Shown here in pieces: positions 42,654 through 50,326 of a stretch of DNA of 64,000 nucleotides (position 1 is the stretch's first letter; the number at the start of each line of letters is the position of its first letter). The position numbers and the translations under genes were made by a program. The notes under the pieces are model-generated. The model did no database searches and was not told the origin of the DNA. It saw only the letters and a list, made by a program, of their open reading frames with translations. This DNA comes from Sulfitobacter sp. F26204 (GTDB lineage Bacteria; Pseudomonadota; Alphaproteobacteria; Rhodobacterales; Rhodobacteraceae), in contig NZ_JAPMLQ010000001.1 of the NCBI RefSeq assembly GCF_026410305.1, positions 620,001-684,000 of the forward strand, written 5' to 3'.

Positions 42654-43388
42654 ATGACCCTCACGGCCCCTTCCCTTATCGACATGCAAGAGGCGACCTA
42701 TGTCGTCGACGGCAAGACGGTCCTGTCCGGCATCACGCTTAGGACGGATGCACGCCGTATCGGTGTTGTGGGGCGGAACGGTTCGGGCAAGACAACTTTT
42801 GCGCGGATGCTGGCGGGGTTGGTGGCACCTGACAGTGGCACGGTGCGCATTGCCGGTGTGGATGTGGCGCGAGACCGCAAGGCGGCGTTGGAATGTGTCG
42901 GAATCCTGTTTCAAAATCCCGATCACCAGATCATTTTTCCCACTGTGGAGGAAGAGATCGCATTCGGCTTGACCCAACTGGGACGGGCGCAGGTCGAGGT
43001 GCAGCAAGCTGTAACCGCAATGTTGGCAAGGTTTGACAAGAAGCATTGGGCCAAGGTGGCGATCCACCAATTGTCGCAGGGCCAGCGCCAGTTGGTGTGT
43101 CTGATGTCGGTCCTTGCCATGGCCCCGCGTGTGATTGTTCTGGACGAACCCTTTGCCGGTCTCGACATCCCGACGACACGCCAACTTGCGCGGCTATTGC
43201 AGGGGCTGGATGTGACTCTTGTGCTGATCACACATGATCCCGCGATTCTGCGCGGGTACGACCAGGTCTTGTGGATCGATGGCGGCCAGATCGTGAATAG
43301 CGGCGAGGCCGCGCCGGTCCTGGCCGCCTTTGACCGCGAGATGATGCAATTGGGGGACGGTGATGATCTCTCTGACCTCGCCGGTTAG
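42654..43388 (+). CDS. bioM: Biotin ECF transporter ATP-binding protein
   Basis: 244 residues. Walker A GRNGSGKTT, Q-loop region FQNPDHQI, signature LSQGQRQL and Walker B VIVLDEPFAGLD are present in the EcfA/BioM style. First gene of bioMNY; energises BioY-mediated biotin uptake. Overlaps bioN. Confidence 0.92.
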   Translation: MTLTAPSLIDMQEATYVVDGKTVLSGITLRTDARRIGVVGRNGSGKTTFARMLAGLVAPDSGTVRIAGVDVARDRKAALECVGILFQNPDHQIIFPTVEEEIAFGLTQLGRAQVEVQQAVTAMLARFDKKHWAKVAIHQLSQGQRQLVCLMSVLAMAPRVIVLDEPFAGLDIPTTRQLARLLQGLDVTLVLITHDPAILRGYDQVLWIDGGQIVNSGEAAPVLAAFDREMMQLGDGDDLSDLAG

Positions 43389-43959
43389 GACGGCGGCGCA
43401 TGATTGGCCTGCGGCAGGCAAGCTGGCGGGGCTCTGTCTGGCGACGGTCGTTTTGTTTTCGGTTGGTGACATCTCTTGGCATTTGTTGTTTTTGCTGGGC
43501 ACCGCAATACTTTATGCCCTTCCGGGACCGGTATTCTGGCGCAGCGGTGCGGCACGCCTGCGTGGCCTGTGGCCTTTTGTGGCCTTGATCCTGATCTGGC
43601 ATCTGGTGACGGCAGACCCTGGCGGCGGCGTGGTGATCGTCCTGCGCATGTTGACGGCGGTGGCTTTGGCCAACCTTGTGACAATGACAACGCGGCTGAC
43701 CGATATGATGCGTGTGGTACGCCTGTTGTTGGCACCGCTCCAGCATGTCGGTATCAAACCGCAGCGGGTGGAACTGGCCATGGCGCTGGTGATCCGCTTT
43801 ACTCCCGTGCTGGTGCTGAAAGGCACGGCGCTGACCGCCGCCTGGCGTGCACGGTCTGCCCGTCGGCCGGGATGGCGCGTTATCCTTCCCTTCGCTGTAT
43901 TGGCCATTGATGATGCGGAACATGTCGCCGAAGCCCTGCGCGCGCGTGGCGGTTTGTAG
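43363..43959 (+). CDS. bioN: Biotin ECF transporter transmembrane protein
   Basis: 198 residues. Four to five hydrophobic helices and the conserved coupling motif MTTRLTDMMRVVRLLLAPL, plus VIRFTPVLVLKGTALTAAWRAR, which matches EcfT/BioN. ATG at 43363 follows GGGGGACGG; a GTG at 43360 is in frame. Overlaps bioM by 26 bp, suggesting coupling. Confidence 0.9.
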   Translation: MISLTSPVRTAAHDWPAAGKLAGLCLATVVLFSVGDISWHLLFLLGTAILYALPGPVFWRSGAARLRGLWPFVALILIWHLVTADPGGGVVIVLRMLTAVALANLVTMTTRLTDMMRVVRLLLAPLQHVGIKPQRVELAMALVIRFTPVLVLKGTALTAAWRARSARRPGWRVILPFAVLAIDDAEHVAEALRARGGL

Positions 43960-44020
43960 CATTTTCCGTTGAAGGTTTTTGCAATCTGGCCTATCGCTGC
44001 CGAAAACCAAAGGAAACGCC

Positions 44021-44566
44021 ATGGAACGTAACGTCGCCCTTATTGCAGTATTTGCCGCTCTTATCGCCGCGTTGGGCCTGATGCCGACGCTGATGCTTGC
44101 CACCGGAGTGCCGATCACGGCGCAAAGCCTGGGTGTAATGCTCTGCGGCACCGTATTGGGGGCAAGGCGTGGCAGTTTGGCAGTGCTGTTGTTTCTGGCG
44201 CTGGTTGCGCTCGGGCTGCCCTTGCTTGCCGGTGGGCGTGGCGGCTTGGGTGTCTTTGCCGGACCGACGGTCGGGTTTATTGTCGGTTTTCCGATTGCTG
44301 CCTTTGCCACTGGTTTCGTGATGGAGCAGACACGCCGCATGCCCGTCGGGTTGGCCGCGGGGATTGCGGCCGCGATTGGCGGCATATTTGTGCTCTATCT
44401 TTTCGGGGTACTGGGTTTCATGATGGTGCTGAACAAGGGAATGAGCGAAACGCTGGCGATCCTCGGGGTATATATCCCCGGTGACATCATCAAGGTTGTT
44501 CTTGCAGGGCTGATCACGGCCGGTCTGGCCAAGGCGCGTCCGGCAAGCGTGCTGTCGCGCAGCTGA
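44021..44566 (+). CDS. bioY: Biotin ECF transporter substrate-binding (S) component
   Basis: 181 residues, six hydrophobic segments. Biotin-binding family motifs VPITAQSLGVMLCG, RRGSLAVLLFLALVALGLP and GGLGVFAGPTVGFIVGFP are clear. AAAGGAAACGCC precedes the start. Completes the bioMNY set and makes the cell able to import biotin. Confidence 0.94.
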   Translation: MERNVALIAVFAALIAALGLMPTLMLATGVPITAQSLGVMLCGTVLGARRGSLAVLLFLALVALGLPLLAGGRGGLGVFAGPTVGFIVGFPIAAFATGFVMEQTRRMPVGLAAGIAAAIGGIFVLYLFGVLGFMMVLNKGMSETLAILGVYIPGDIIKVVLAGLITAGLAKARPASVLSRS

Positions 44567-44645
44567 CCATACCATCTGAGGGCCGTTCCGGGCAGTCGCG
44601 CCGGTGGTTCCGGGAAACGCTCTTGCAGCCATAAGGGGACGTAGA

Positions 44646-45632
44646 ATGTCACAGACGATGCGCGCAGTAGAGATCAGCGAACCGGGCGGCCCCGAGGTTT
44701 TGAAACTGGTCGAAAGGCCAAGGCCCGAAGCCCGGCATGGGCAGGTGGTGATCCGGGTTGCTTATGCGGGTGTGAACCGGCCCGATGCGCTTCAACGTGC
44801 GGGCAAATATGCCCCGCCACCGATGGCAAGCGATCTGCCGGGACTGGAAGCCTCGGGTGAAGTGGTCAGCGTCGGTGCCGGTGTCTCTGGCCTGAAGGTT
44901 GGGGACAATGTGTGCGCATTGTTGCCGGGTGGTGGCTATGCGGAATATGTGGCAACTCCGGCGGCGCATTGTTTGCGTGTCCCTCGCGGGATGGGCATGA
45001 AGGAGGCCGCCTGCCTGCCTGAAACCTTTTTCACCGTCTGGTCAAATGTCTTCATGCGCGGCGCGCTGAAAGCGGGTGAACGGTTTCTGGTGCATGGGGG
45101 GTCGTCAGGGATCGGTACTACCGCGATCCAGCTGGCGCATGCCTTTGGGGCACGGGTGTTTGCAACGGCAGGAACAGATGCCAAGTGTGCAGCCTGTGTC
45201 GGGCTGGGTGCGGAAGCAGCGGTGAACTATCGTGATACGGATTTTGTAGATGTGCTCAAGGCTGAAGGCGGCGCTGACCTAATCCTCGATATGGTTGGCG
45301 GCAGCTATATCCCGCGCAATATAAGCGCCCTGGCTGACGATGGGCGCCTGATCCAGATTGCCTTTCTGCAAGGTCCGAAGGTGGAGCTGAACTTTGCCAT
45401 GCTGATGACCCGTCGTCTGACCATGACGGGATCGACGCTGCGTCCGCAAAGCGATCTCGCCAAGGCACGGATTGCGCAAGAACTGGCTGAGGCGGTGTGG
45501 CCCTTGCTGGATGCAGGACGGGTAGCCCCTGTGATGGACAGCGAATATGCCATTGAGGAGGCAAGTGAAGCCCATGCCCGAATGGAAAGCAGCGGTCATA
45601 TCGGCAAGATTGTTCTGCGGATCGGGGGATGA
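44646..45632 (+). CDS. NAD(P)H quinone oxidoreductase, PIG3 family (zinc-free MDR)
   Basis: 328 residues. MRAVEISEPGGPEVLKL, YAGVNRPDALQRAGKYAPPP, then the NADPH-binding region LVHGGSSGIGTTAIQLAHAFGA (in part). LPETFFTVWSNVF replaces the usual metal-site sequence. This is the TP53I3/PIG3-like subfamily. GGGGACGTAGA lies upstream. Role: quinone detoxification, inferred from the family. Confidence 0.9.
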   Translation: MSQTMRAVEISEPGGPEVLKLVERPRPEARHGQVVIRVAYAGVNRPDALQRAGKYAPPPMASDLPGLEASGEVVSVGAGVSGLKVGDNVCALLPGGGYAEYVATPAAHCLRVPRGMGMKEAACLPETFFTVWSNVFMRGALKAGERFLVHGGSSGIGTTAIQLAHAFGARVFATAGTDAKCAACVGLGAEAAVNYRDTDFVDVLKAEGGADLILDMVGGSYIPRNISALADDGRLIQIAFLQGPKVELNFAMLMTRRLTMTGSTLRPQSDLAKARIAQELAEAVWPLLDAGRVAPVMDSEYAIEEASEAHARMESSGHIGKIVLRIGG

Positions 45633-45643
45633 TCCGATGGACG

Positions 45644-45660
45644 CGGGCAAGCCCGCGACA
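45644..45660. repeat. Hairpin part of composite element, copy C
   Basis: CGCGGG-CAAG-CCCGCG, matching the GCGGG-GCAAG-CCCGC hairpin at 10.5 kb and lying about 50 bp before the GGCCAAAAAGAG motif in both places. Confidence 0.65.
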
Positions 45661-45706
45661 TGATTATTGTCTTGATAAACGCCAGCGGGCGGCGCGTGCC
45701 GAAGCT

Positions 45707-45735
45707 GCGGACGGTATTTAGGGCCAAAAAGAGAA
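45707..45735 (+). repeat. Dispersed GGCCAAAAAGAG element, copy C
   Basis: GCGGACGGTATTTAGGGCC followed by AAAAAGAGAA. No gene starts directly downstream, unlike copies A and B. Confidence 0.7.
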
Positions 45736-45779
45736 ACGTTTTGTTAACCACCCCAGGTGATAAAGGGGCTACGGAGCAG

Positions 45780-45813
45780 GCTGCGGAGCCTATGTTCCGT
45801 GCCAAGAAGAGAG
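45780..45813 (+). repeat. Degenerate copy of the dispersed element
   Basis: GCTGCGGAGCCTATGTTCC then GTGCCAAGAAGAGAG: a diverged version of copy C placed 73 bp later. Confidence 0.5.
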
Positions 45814-45850
45814 CGGATGCTTTCTGAAGGAAGAGGGGAGACACAGGTTT

Positions 45851-45880
45851 CCCCTCTTTTTGGCCTAATATACCGTCCGC
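45851..45880 (-). repeat. Dispersed GGCCAAAAAGAG element, copy D (inverted)
   Basis: On the minus strand GCGGACGGTATATTAGGCC followed by AAAAAGAGGGG. It faces copy C, so the two enclose about 115 bp. It lies 29 bp after the RNase T2 stop on the same strand. Confidence 0.7.
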
Positions 45881-45909
45881 ACTGTCTACGCTGTGGTGCG
45901 GTTCATGGT

Positions 45910-46554
45910 TCAGCGCAGCGGTGCAAACAGTGCTTTTTGCAATTTGCAATCCTTGACGACGTCCTGTCCGCAGGGCACCGGATCCAGGGATTTTGACAGG
46001 CATATCCGGGCTTCCTGGATCTGGTTTTTGCGACAGGTGATGGTGATGCCGTCAGCAATCATACCGGGATTATCCTTGAGAAAGGCGTCTTCGACCACCG
46101 AGGCGGGCAAGGCGATCTGGCGATCAAGCTTGCGAAATACCGTCGGTCGGACAACGCGGCCATAGGCCTCTCGTGAGAGGGCGTAATAGGCGCTGGCCGT
46201 GAGGCCGGTGCAACTGCCGTGTTTTTTCCACTGGTGCCAGGCCAGTCCGGCCGTCCCCATGATGTCGGCCATGCTTGCTGTCATTGTGCGCGAGGGAGGG
46301 CGGTTCACGGTTTGACAGAAGGCAGGGTAGCCGCGGTGAAATTGCGGCCAAAGGCCATGCATGATCCAGCCGTGCCCCGTGCCTTTGGCGCATTGGGCGG
46401 CATTGCGCGCATCGCCTTCCAGCAGGCACCAATTGGGTGACCAGCTGAGGGCCAGTACATAATAATCAAATGCACCTGGCTTGTTGCCCTCGGCTCGGGT
46501 GTCGGTGGCAAGGGCGAGGAAGGTGGCGGCGAGGCCAACAAAAAGCAAGCGCAT
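45910..46554 (-). CDS. Ribonuclease T2 family protein
   Basis: 214 residues with a Sec signal peptide (cleavage near TRA-EG). The CAS I motif HGLWPQ is at 66-71 (catalytic His66) and CAS II at 107-115 as HQWKKHGSC. In plant and fungal RNase T2 the second position of CAS II is Glu; here it is Gln108, while the two His are kept. Cysteines (43, 55, 80, 115) could form the family disulfides. Periplasmic or secreted RNA degradation is expected. Confidence 0.88.
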   Translation of the reverse strand: MRLLFVGLAATFLALATDTRAEGNKPGAFDYYVLALSWSPNWCLLEGDARNAAQCAKGTGHGWIMHGLWPQFHRGYPAFCQTVNRPPSRTMTASMADIMGTAGLAWHQWKKHGSCTGLTASAYYALSREAYGRVVRPTVFRKLDRQIALPASVVEDAFLKDNPGMIADGITITCRKNQIQEARICLSKSLDPVPCGQDVVKDCKLQKALFAPLR

Positions 46555-46684
46555 TGGGTCTTTCCTTATCTGAGCGCCCTCAGTATAAGCCAGCCAAGTT
46601 CCCCGACAATGGAAACCGTCTCGCGCCAACGAGACAGCCTTTTCAGGCGACGGGAAAGTTATGTTTTCGAGAGGAGAGACCATT

Positions 46685-47464
46685 ATGGCAAAACCGATTA
46701 TGGCCAAGGCAACTGCCGTGTGGCTGGTTGACAATACCACCATCAGCTTCAAGCAGATTGCCGATTTTGTCGGCATGCACGAGTTGGAAGTACAGGGCAT
46801 TGCCGACGGGGATGTTGCGGCTGGAGTGAAGGGATTCGACCCGATTGCGAACAACCAGCTTACGCAGGAAGAGATTGATAAGGCGCAGAATAATCCGATG
46901 CACAAGCTGGCACTGAAGTTCCATGCCGCTGCGCAGGGTGAAGAAAAGCGGCGCGGTCCACGATATACGCCCCTTTCAAAACGTCAGGACCGGCCTGCAT
47001 CCATTCTGTGGCTTGTCAAGTTCCATCCGGAATTGACGGATGGCCAGATTGGCAAGCTGGTTGGGACAACCAAACCCACGATTCAGGCGATCCGCGAACG
47101 GACGCATTGGAATATTTCGAATATTCAGCCGATTGATCCGGTTGCCCTGGGGCTGTGCAAGCAATCCGAGCTGGACGCGATTGTTCAGAAGGCGGCGGCC
47201 AAGAAGGCGGCGGCGGGTGAGGTGATGACCGACGACGAACGCCGCAAGCTGGTCAGCACAGAGCAAAGCCTTGGCATGGACGCGGAACCCAAGATTCCCA
47301 CTGCCATCGAAGGGCTGGAAACCTTTACCCTGTCCGGGGATGACGCCGCTGTGGAAGACGAGAAGGATGACAGCAACTATCTGGATGCTGACAGCTTTTT
47401 CACCTTGCCAGAAGGTAGTGGTGACAAGGACGAGGATGCCGACAAGGAAGAAAACAAATCCTGA
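46685..47464 (+). CDS. trcR: Cell cycle transcriptional regulator TrcR (DUF1013)
   Basis: 259 residues. Strongly conserved alphaproteobacterial blocks: MAKATAVWLVDNTTISFKQIADF (in pieces), MHELEVQGIADGDVA, GFDPIANNQLT, RPASILWLVKFHPELTD and IGKLVGTTKPTIQAIRERTHW. The C-terminal tail is acidic and low-complexity. DUF1013/TrcR is linked to cell-cycle transcription in alphaproteobacteria. The start at 46685 follows GAGGAGAG. Confidence 0.9.
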   Translation: MAKPIMAKATAVWLVDNTTISFKQIADFVGMHELEVQGIADGDVAAGVKGFDPIANNQLTQEEIDKAQNNPMHKLALKFHAAAQGEEKRRGPRYTPLSKRQDRPASILWLVKFHPELTDGQIGKLVGTTKPTIQAIRERTHWNISNIQPIDPVALGLCKQSELDAIVQKAAAKKAAAGEVMTDDERRKLVSTEQSLGMDAEPKIPTAIEGLETFTLSGDDAAVEDEKDDSNYLDADSFFTLPEGSGDKDEDADKEENKS

Positions 47465-47489
47465 CCTATTCACGAGGGATGCGCGAAAA

Positions 47490-47518
47490 GGGCGTTGGGG
47501 GAAGCCAGCGCTCTTTTT
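47490..47518 (+). terminator. Intrinsic terminator of trcR
   Basis: GGGCGTTGG / CCAGCGCTC stem (two G-U pairs) followed by TTTTT. Confidence 0.75.
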
Positions 47519-47579
47519 GATTCCGGCAGCGTGGTGTTGAAAACGCAGCTTTGGGAGGTTGGGAAGAAAAATGTCAGCT

Positions 47580-47756
47580 GCTGCATTTTTAGGCTTGTAC
47601 GAATCTGAAACAGGCGTAAACGCCGCGCTACAGACGCCAACGCACGCGCCTCTGGCCGGTCAGCAGATTCTGACTGACCCGCGTTTATGCAGCGACGGTA
47701 ACGTCTCTTGAAATGACTATTGGGGTTTGCTCCCCACCTGCTCTTTGGAGATGACC
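47580..47756 (+). promoter_or_regulatory. Structured leader of ornithine decarboxylase, possible speF RNA motif
   Basis: Long noncoding region directly before the decarboxylase. It contains GGCG-TAAA-CGCC (47613-47624), GTCAG-CAGATT-CTGAC (47659-47674), and GGGG-TTTGC-TCCCC just before the TTTGGAG ribosome-binding site. Alphaproteobacterial ornithine decarboxylase genes often carry the speF leader RNA (RF00518); the location and structure fit, but I could not compare with the covariance model. Confidence 0.5.
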
Positions 47757-48938
47757 ATGAACGCACCTGTCTTTGGCACCTTTGGTGCTGCCTTTCCCGT
47801 AACCCCCTTTGATGCTGATCCAGCGGCTGCCTTTATTGCGGCGCATCATTTTGATCGCCCGACACTGGTGGTGTCGCGCGCGAAAGTGGCCGCGCAATTT
47901 GATGAATTGCAGGCGGGTCTGGGCCGGGCGCGGATTCACTATGCGGTCAAGGCAAACCCCGCCCCTGAAATCATCCGCACACTGGTAAATAAAAAGTCGG
48001 GTTTTGATTGTGCGTCGCGGGGCGAAATCGATCTCTGCCTTGCACAGGGCGCAAAGCCGGATCAGATTTCCTTTGGCAACACGATCAAGCGGGCGTCAGA
48101 CGTGGCCTATGCGCATGGCGCGGGCATCACCCTGTTTGCTGCTGATAGCGCCGCAGAGCTGGACAAGATCGCACGGCATGCACCGGGTGCGCGGGTTTAT
48201 ATACGTCTGATCGTCGAGAATTCGCTTGCGGATTGGCCACTTAGCCGCAAGTTCGGTTGTGCCGGGTCTGCCTTGCCTGCTCTGCTGGATCATGCGCAGA
48301 CTTTGGGTCTGGTCGCTTATGGGCTGTCTTTCCATGTCGGGTCACAGACCCGCAAGGCGGAGTACTGGAACCCGGTATTGGATCAGGTTGCTGCGCTGTG
48401 GCATGCGGCACGTGCGGCGGGTCATGACCTGCAACTTTTGAATATTGGCGGCGGGTTTCCGGCCTACTACGGGCAGAACATTGACGCGCCGCGCCGCTAT
48501 GCCGCCGAGGTGATCCGTGCGATCGACGCACGGTTTGGTGATGTGGCGCATCTGATGGCGGAGCCGGGGCGCGGATTGGTTGCTCAGGCGGGACACATTG
48601 CCGCTGAGGTCATGCTGGTTTCGCGCAAATCCGAAGCTGATCTGCATCGCTGGGTCTATCTGGACATTGGACGGTTTTCCGGCCTTGCCGAGACCGAGGG
48701 CGAGGCGATCCGCTATCAACTGGTCACTTCCCGTGATGGGGGCGAGACCGGCCCCTGTGTTCTGGCGGGGCCGTCTTGCGACAGTGCGGATATTCTCTAT
48801 GAAAAGCGTCCGGTACAATTGCCGCTGGATTTGCAGGACGGTGACAAGGTGATGATCCGCTGTTGCGGGGCCTATACGAGTTCCTACAGCTCTGTCGGTT
48901 TCAATGGGTTTCCTCCGCTGGATGTGATTGTCCTGTAA
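47757..48938 (+). CDS. Type III PLP-dependent decarboxylase (ornithine decarboxylase)
   Basis: 393 residues. The PLP lysine is in IHYAVKANPAPEII; further blocks GFDCASRGEIDLC, LSFHVGSQTR, LNIGGGFPAYY, AEPGRGLVAQAG, and CDSADILYEK (substrate Cys/Asp) match the alanine racemase-fold ornithine/lysine decarboxylases. It makes putrescine from ornithine. The start at 47757 has GGAG six bases upstream; an in-frame ATG at 47751 is too close. Confidence 0.9.
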   Translation: MNAPVFGTFGAAFPVTPFDADPAAAFIAAHHFDRPTLVVSRAKVAAQFDELQAGLGRARIHYAVKANPAPEIIRTLVNKKSGFDCASRGEIDLCLAQGAKPDQISFGNTIKRASDVAYAHGAGITLFAADSAAELDKIARHAPGARVYIRLIVENSLADWPLSRKFGCAGSALPALLDHAQTLGLVAYGLSFHVGSQTRKAEYWNPVLDQVAALWHAARAAGHDLQLLNIGGGFPAYYGQNIDAPRRYAAEVIRAIDARFGDVAHLMAEPGRGLVAQAGHIAAEVMLVSRKSEADLHRWVYLDIGRFSGLAETEGEAIRYQLVTSRDGGETGPCVLAGPSCDSADILYEKRPVQLPLDLQDGDKVMIRCCGAYTSSYSSVGFNGFPPLDVIVL

Positions 48939-49023
48939 AGTGATCATATCGCGGGGGAAGGGCCGTCTGCTTTGGGAGGGGCGGGCGGCCAACTTGCGGG
49001 GCGGGCTGCGGCGATAGGTCGTG

Positions 49024-49617
49024 CTATAATGCCTTGCGGGCGCGCATCGCCGCAATGATGGTGCCGTCATCCAGGTAATCCAATTCGCCGCCTATCGGGA
49101 CACCCTGTGCCAGTGAGCTTAGCTGAACCTTGCCCTCCAGTTGATCCGCGATGTAATGAGCTGTTGTCTGTCCATCTATCGTGGCATTAAGGGCCAGGAT
49201 CACCTCGGTGATGTCTTCGGTTGCCACGCGATCGACCAAGCGCGGGATGCGCAGCTCCTGCGGGCCAATGGCATCCAGCGCGGACAATGTTCCACCCAGG
49301 ACGTGATAGCGCCCGTGAAATACGCCCGAACGTTCCATCGCCCAGAGGTCGGCCACGTCCTCGACCACGCAGATTTCGCCATTGGCACGTTTGTTGGCTG
49401 TGCAGATGTCGCAGATGTCTGCAGTGCCAACGTTACCGCAGTTCAGACATTCCCGTGCCGTTGTCGCCACGGTTTGCATGACATCGGCCAGCGGTGTCAG
49501 CAGCAGGTCGCGTTTGCGGATCAGATGCAGTACCGCACGTCGGGCCGAACGGGGTCCCAGGCCCGGCAGCTTTGCCATCATGTCGATCAGGGCGTCAATG
49601 TCCTGGGTTGAACTCAA
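49024..49617 (-). CDS. recR: Recombination protein RecR
   Basis: 197 residues. [17 protein letters not shown] (helix-hairpin-helix), zinc-binding [16 protein letters not shown], then the Toprim domain with [12 protein letters not shown] and [17 protein letters not shown]. It loads RecA with RecO at gaps. In the dnaX-ybaB-recR cluster. Confidence 0.96.
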   Translation of the reverse strand: MSSTQDIDALIDMMAKLPGLGPRSARRAVLHLIRKRDLLLTPLADVMQTVATTARECLNCGNVGTADICDICTANKRANGEICVVEDVADLWAMERSGVFHGRYHVLGGTLSALDAIGPQELRIPRLVDRVATEDITEVILALNATIDGQTTAHYIADQLEGKVQLSSLAQGVPIGGELDYLDDGTIIAAMRARKAL

Positions 49618-49679
49618 GGGGCGGTACCTGTTTCGGGTGGAAGAATGAGTTTAGGGGCAAGATGAAGCAGCGGCCGGTG

Positions 49680-50024
49680 CTAGAACGGCAGTTTCATATC
49701 CGCAGGCAAGCCCATGCCTTCGGTCAGTTTTGCCATTTCTGACTGGGCACGGTCCGAGGCTTTGGACTGGGCGTCCTTGATCGCAGCCAAAATCAGGTCC
49801 TCGACAACTTCCTTTTCATCGCCGTTGAAGATCGACGGGTCGATGTCGAGCCCTTTGAGTTCGCCCTTGGCGGTGCAGGTTGCCTTGACCAGACCCGCGC
49901 CGCTTTCGCCTGTGACAGTGATCTTGGCCATGTCGTCCTGAAGCTGGGCCATCTTGCCCTGCATTTCTTGCGCTTTTTTCATCATGCCGGCCATATCGCC
50001 CAGTGCACCTAATCCTTTGAGCAT
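49680..50024 (-). CDS. YbaB/EbfC family nucleoid-associated protein
   Basis: 114 residues. MLKGLGALGDMAGMMKKAQEMQGKMAQLQDDM (in pieces) and ITVTGESGAGLVKATCTAKGELKGLDIDPSIF are the YbaB core, a DNA-binding dimer. GGAGAAG precedes the start. Between dnaX and recR. Confidence 0.94.
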   Translation of the reverse strand: MLKGLGALGDMAGMMKKAQEMQGKMAQLQDDMAKITVTGESGAGLVKATCTAKGELKGLDIDPSIFNGDEKEVVEDLILAAIKDAQSKASDRAQSEMAKLTEGMGLPADMKLPF

Positions 50025-50033
50025 TTTCTTCTC

Positions 50034-50198
50034 CTATGATGTGCCGCTGGCCTTTGGGCGCAGGGCGAAAATTGGGGTTGTCCCACATATCGCAGCACAA
50101 TGGGCGATGAACAAGATGGGGTTGGCGATGCAGTCCTTTTTGATGGTAAATGAGCGCATACCGGTCGGATCGGATGGTTGGTCAGAACAGATTACCAT
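50034..50198 (-). CDS. Candidate small protein between dnaX and ybaB
   Basis: 54-codon frame starting ATG at 50198 with a perfect GGAGGAG six bases upstream, ending TAG nine bases before the ybaB start. The sequence starts MVICSDQPSDPTGMRSF and has a mildly hydrophobic middle (CIANPILFIAHCAAICG). No known domain. The strong ribosome-binding site and its exact fit between two genes argue for translation, possibly as a leader of ybaB; it could also be chance. Confidence 0.4.
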   Translation of the reverse strand: MVICSDQPSDPTGMRSFTIKKDCIANPILFIAHCAAICGTTPIFALRPKASGTS

Positions 50199-50326
50199 GC
50201 CAAGACTCCTCCGTAGCGAGGCGGACAGCAACAAAAGCCGGAGTGGCCCAAGAGCGTGACCGGTTCGGACCAGACCGTCGCATACCTCTGCCTCTGCCCG
50301 GGTTGAGGCGGGCAGGTGAACGAATG
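50199..50326. other. Rest of the dnaX-ybaB spacer
   Basis: About 130 bp with no gene seen. It was checked for an SRP RNA, which is common near dnaX; the conserved core is not here but at 53.4 kb. Confidence 0.4.
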
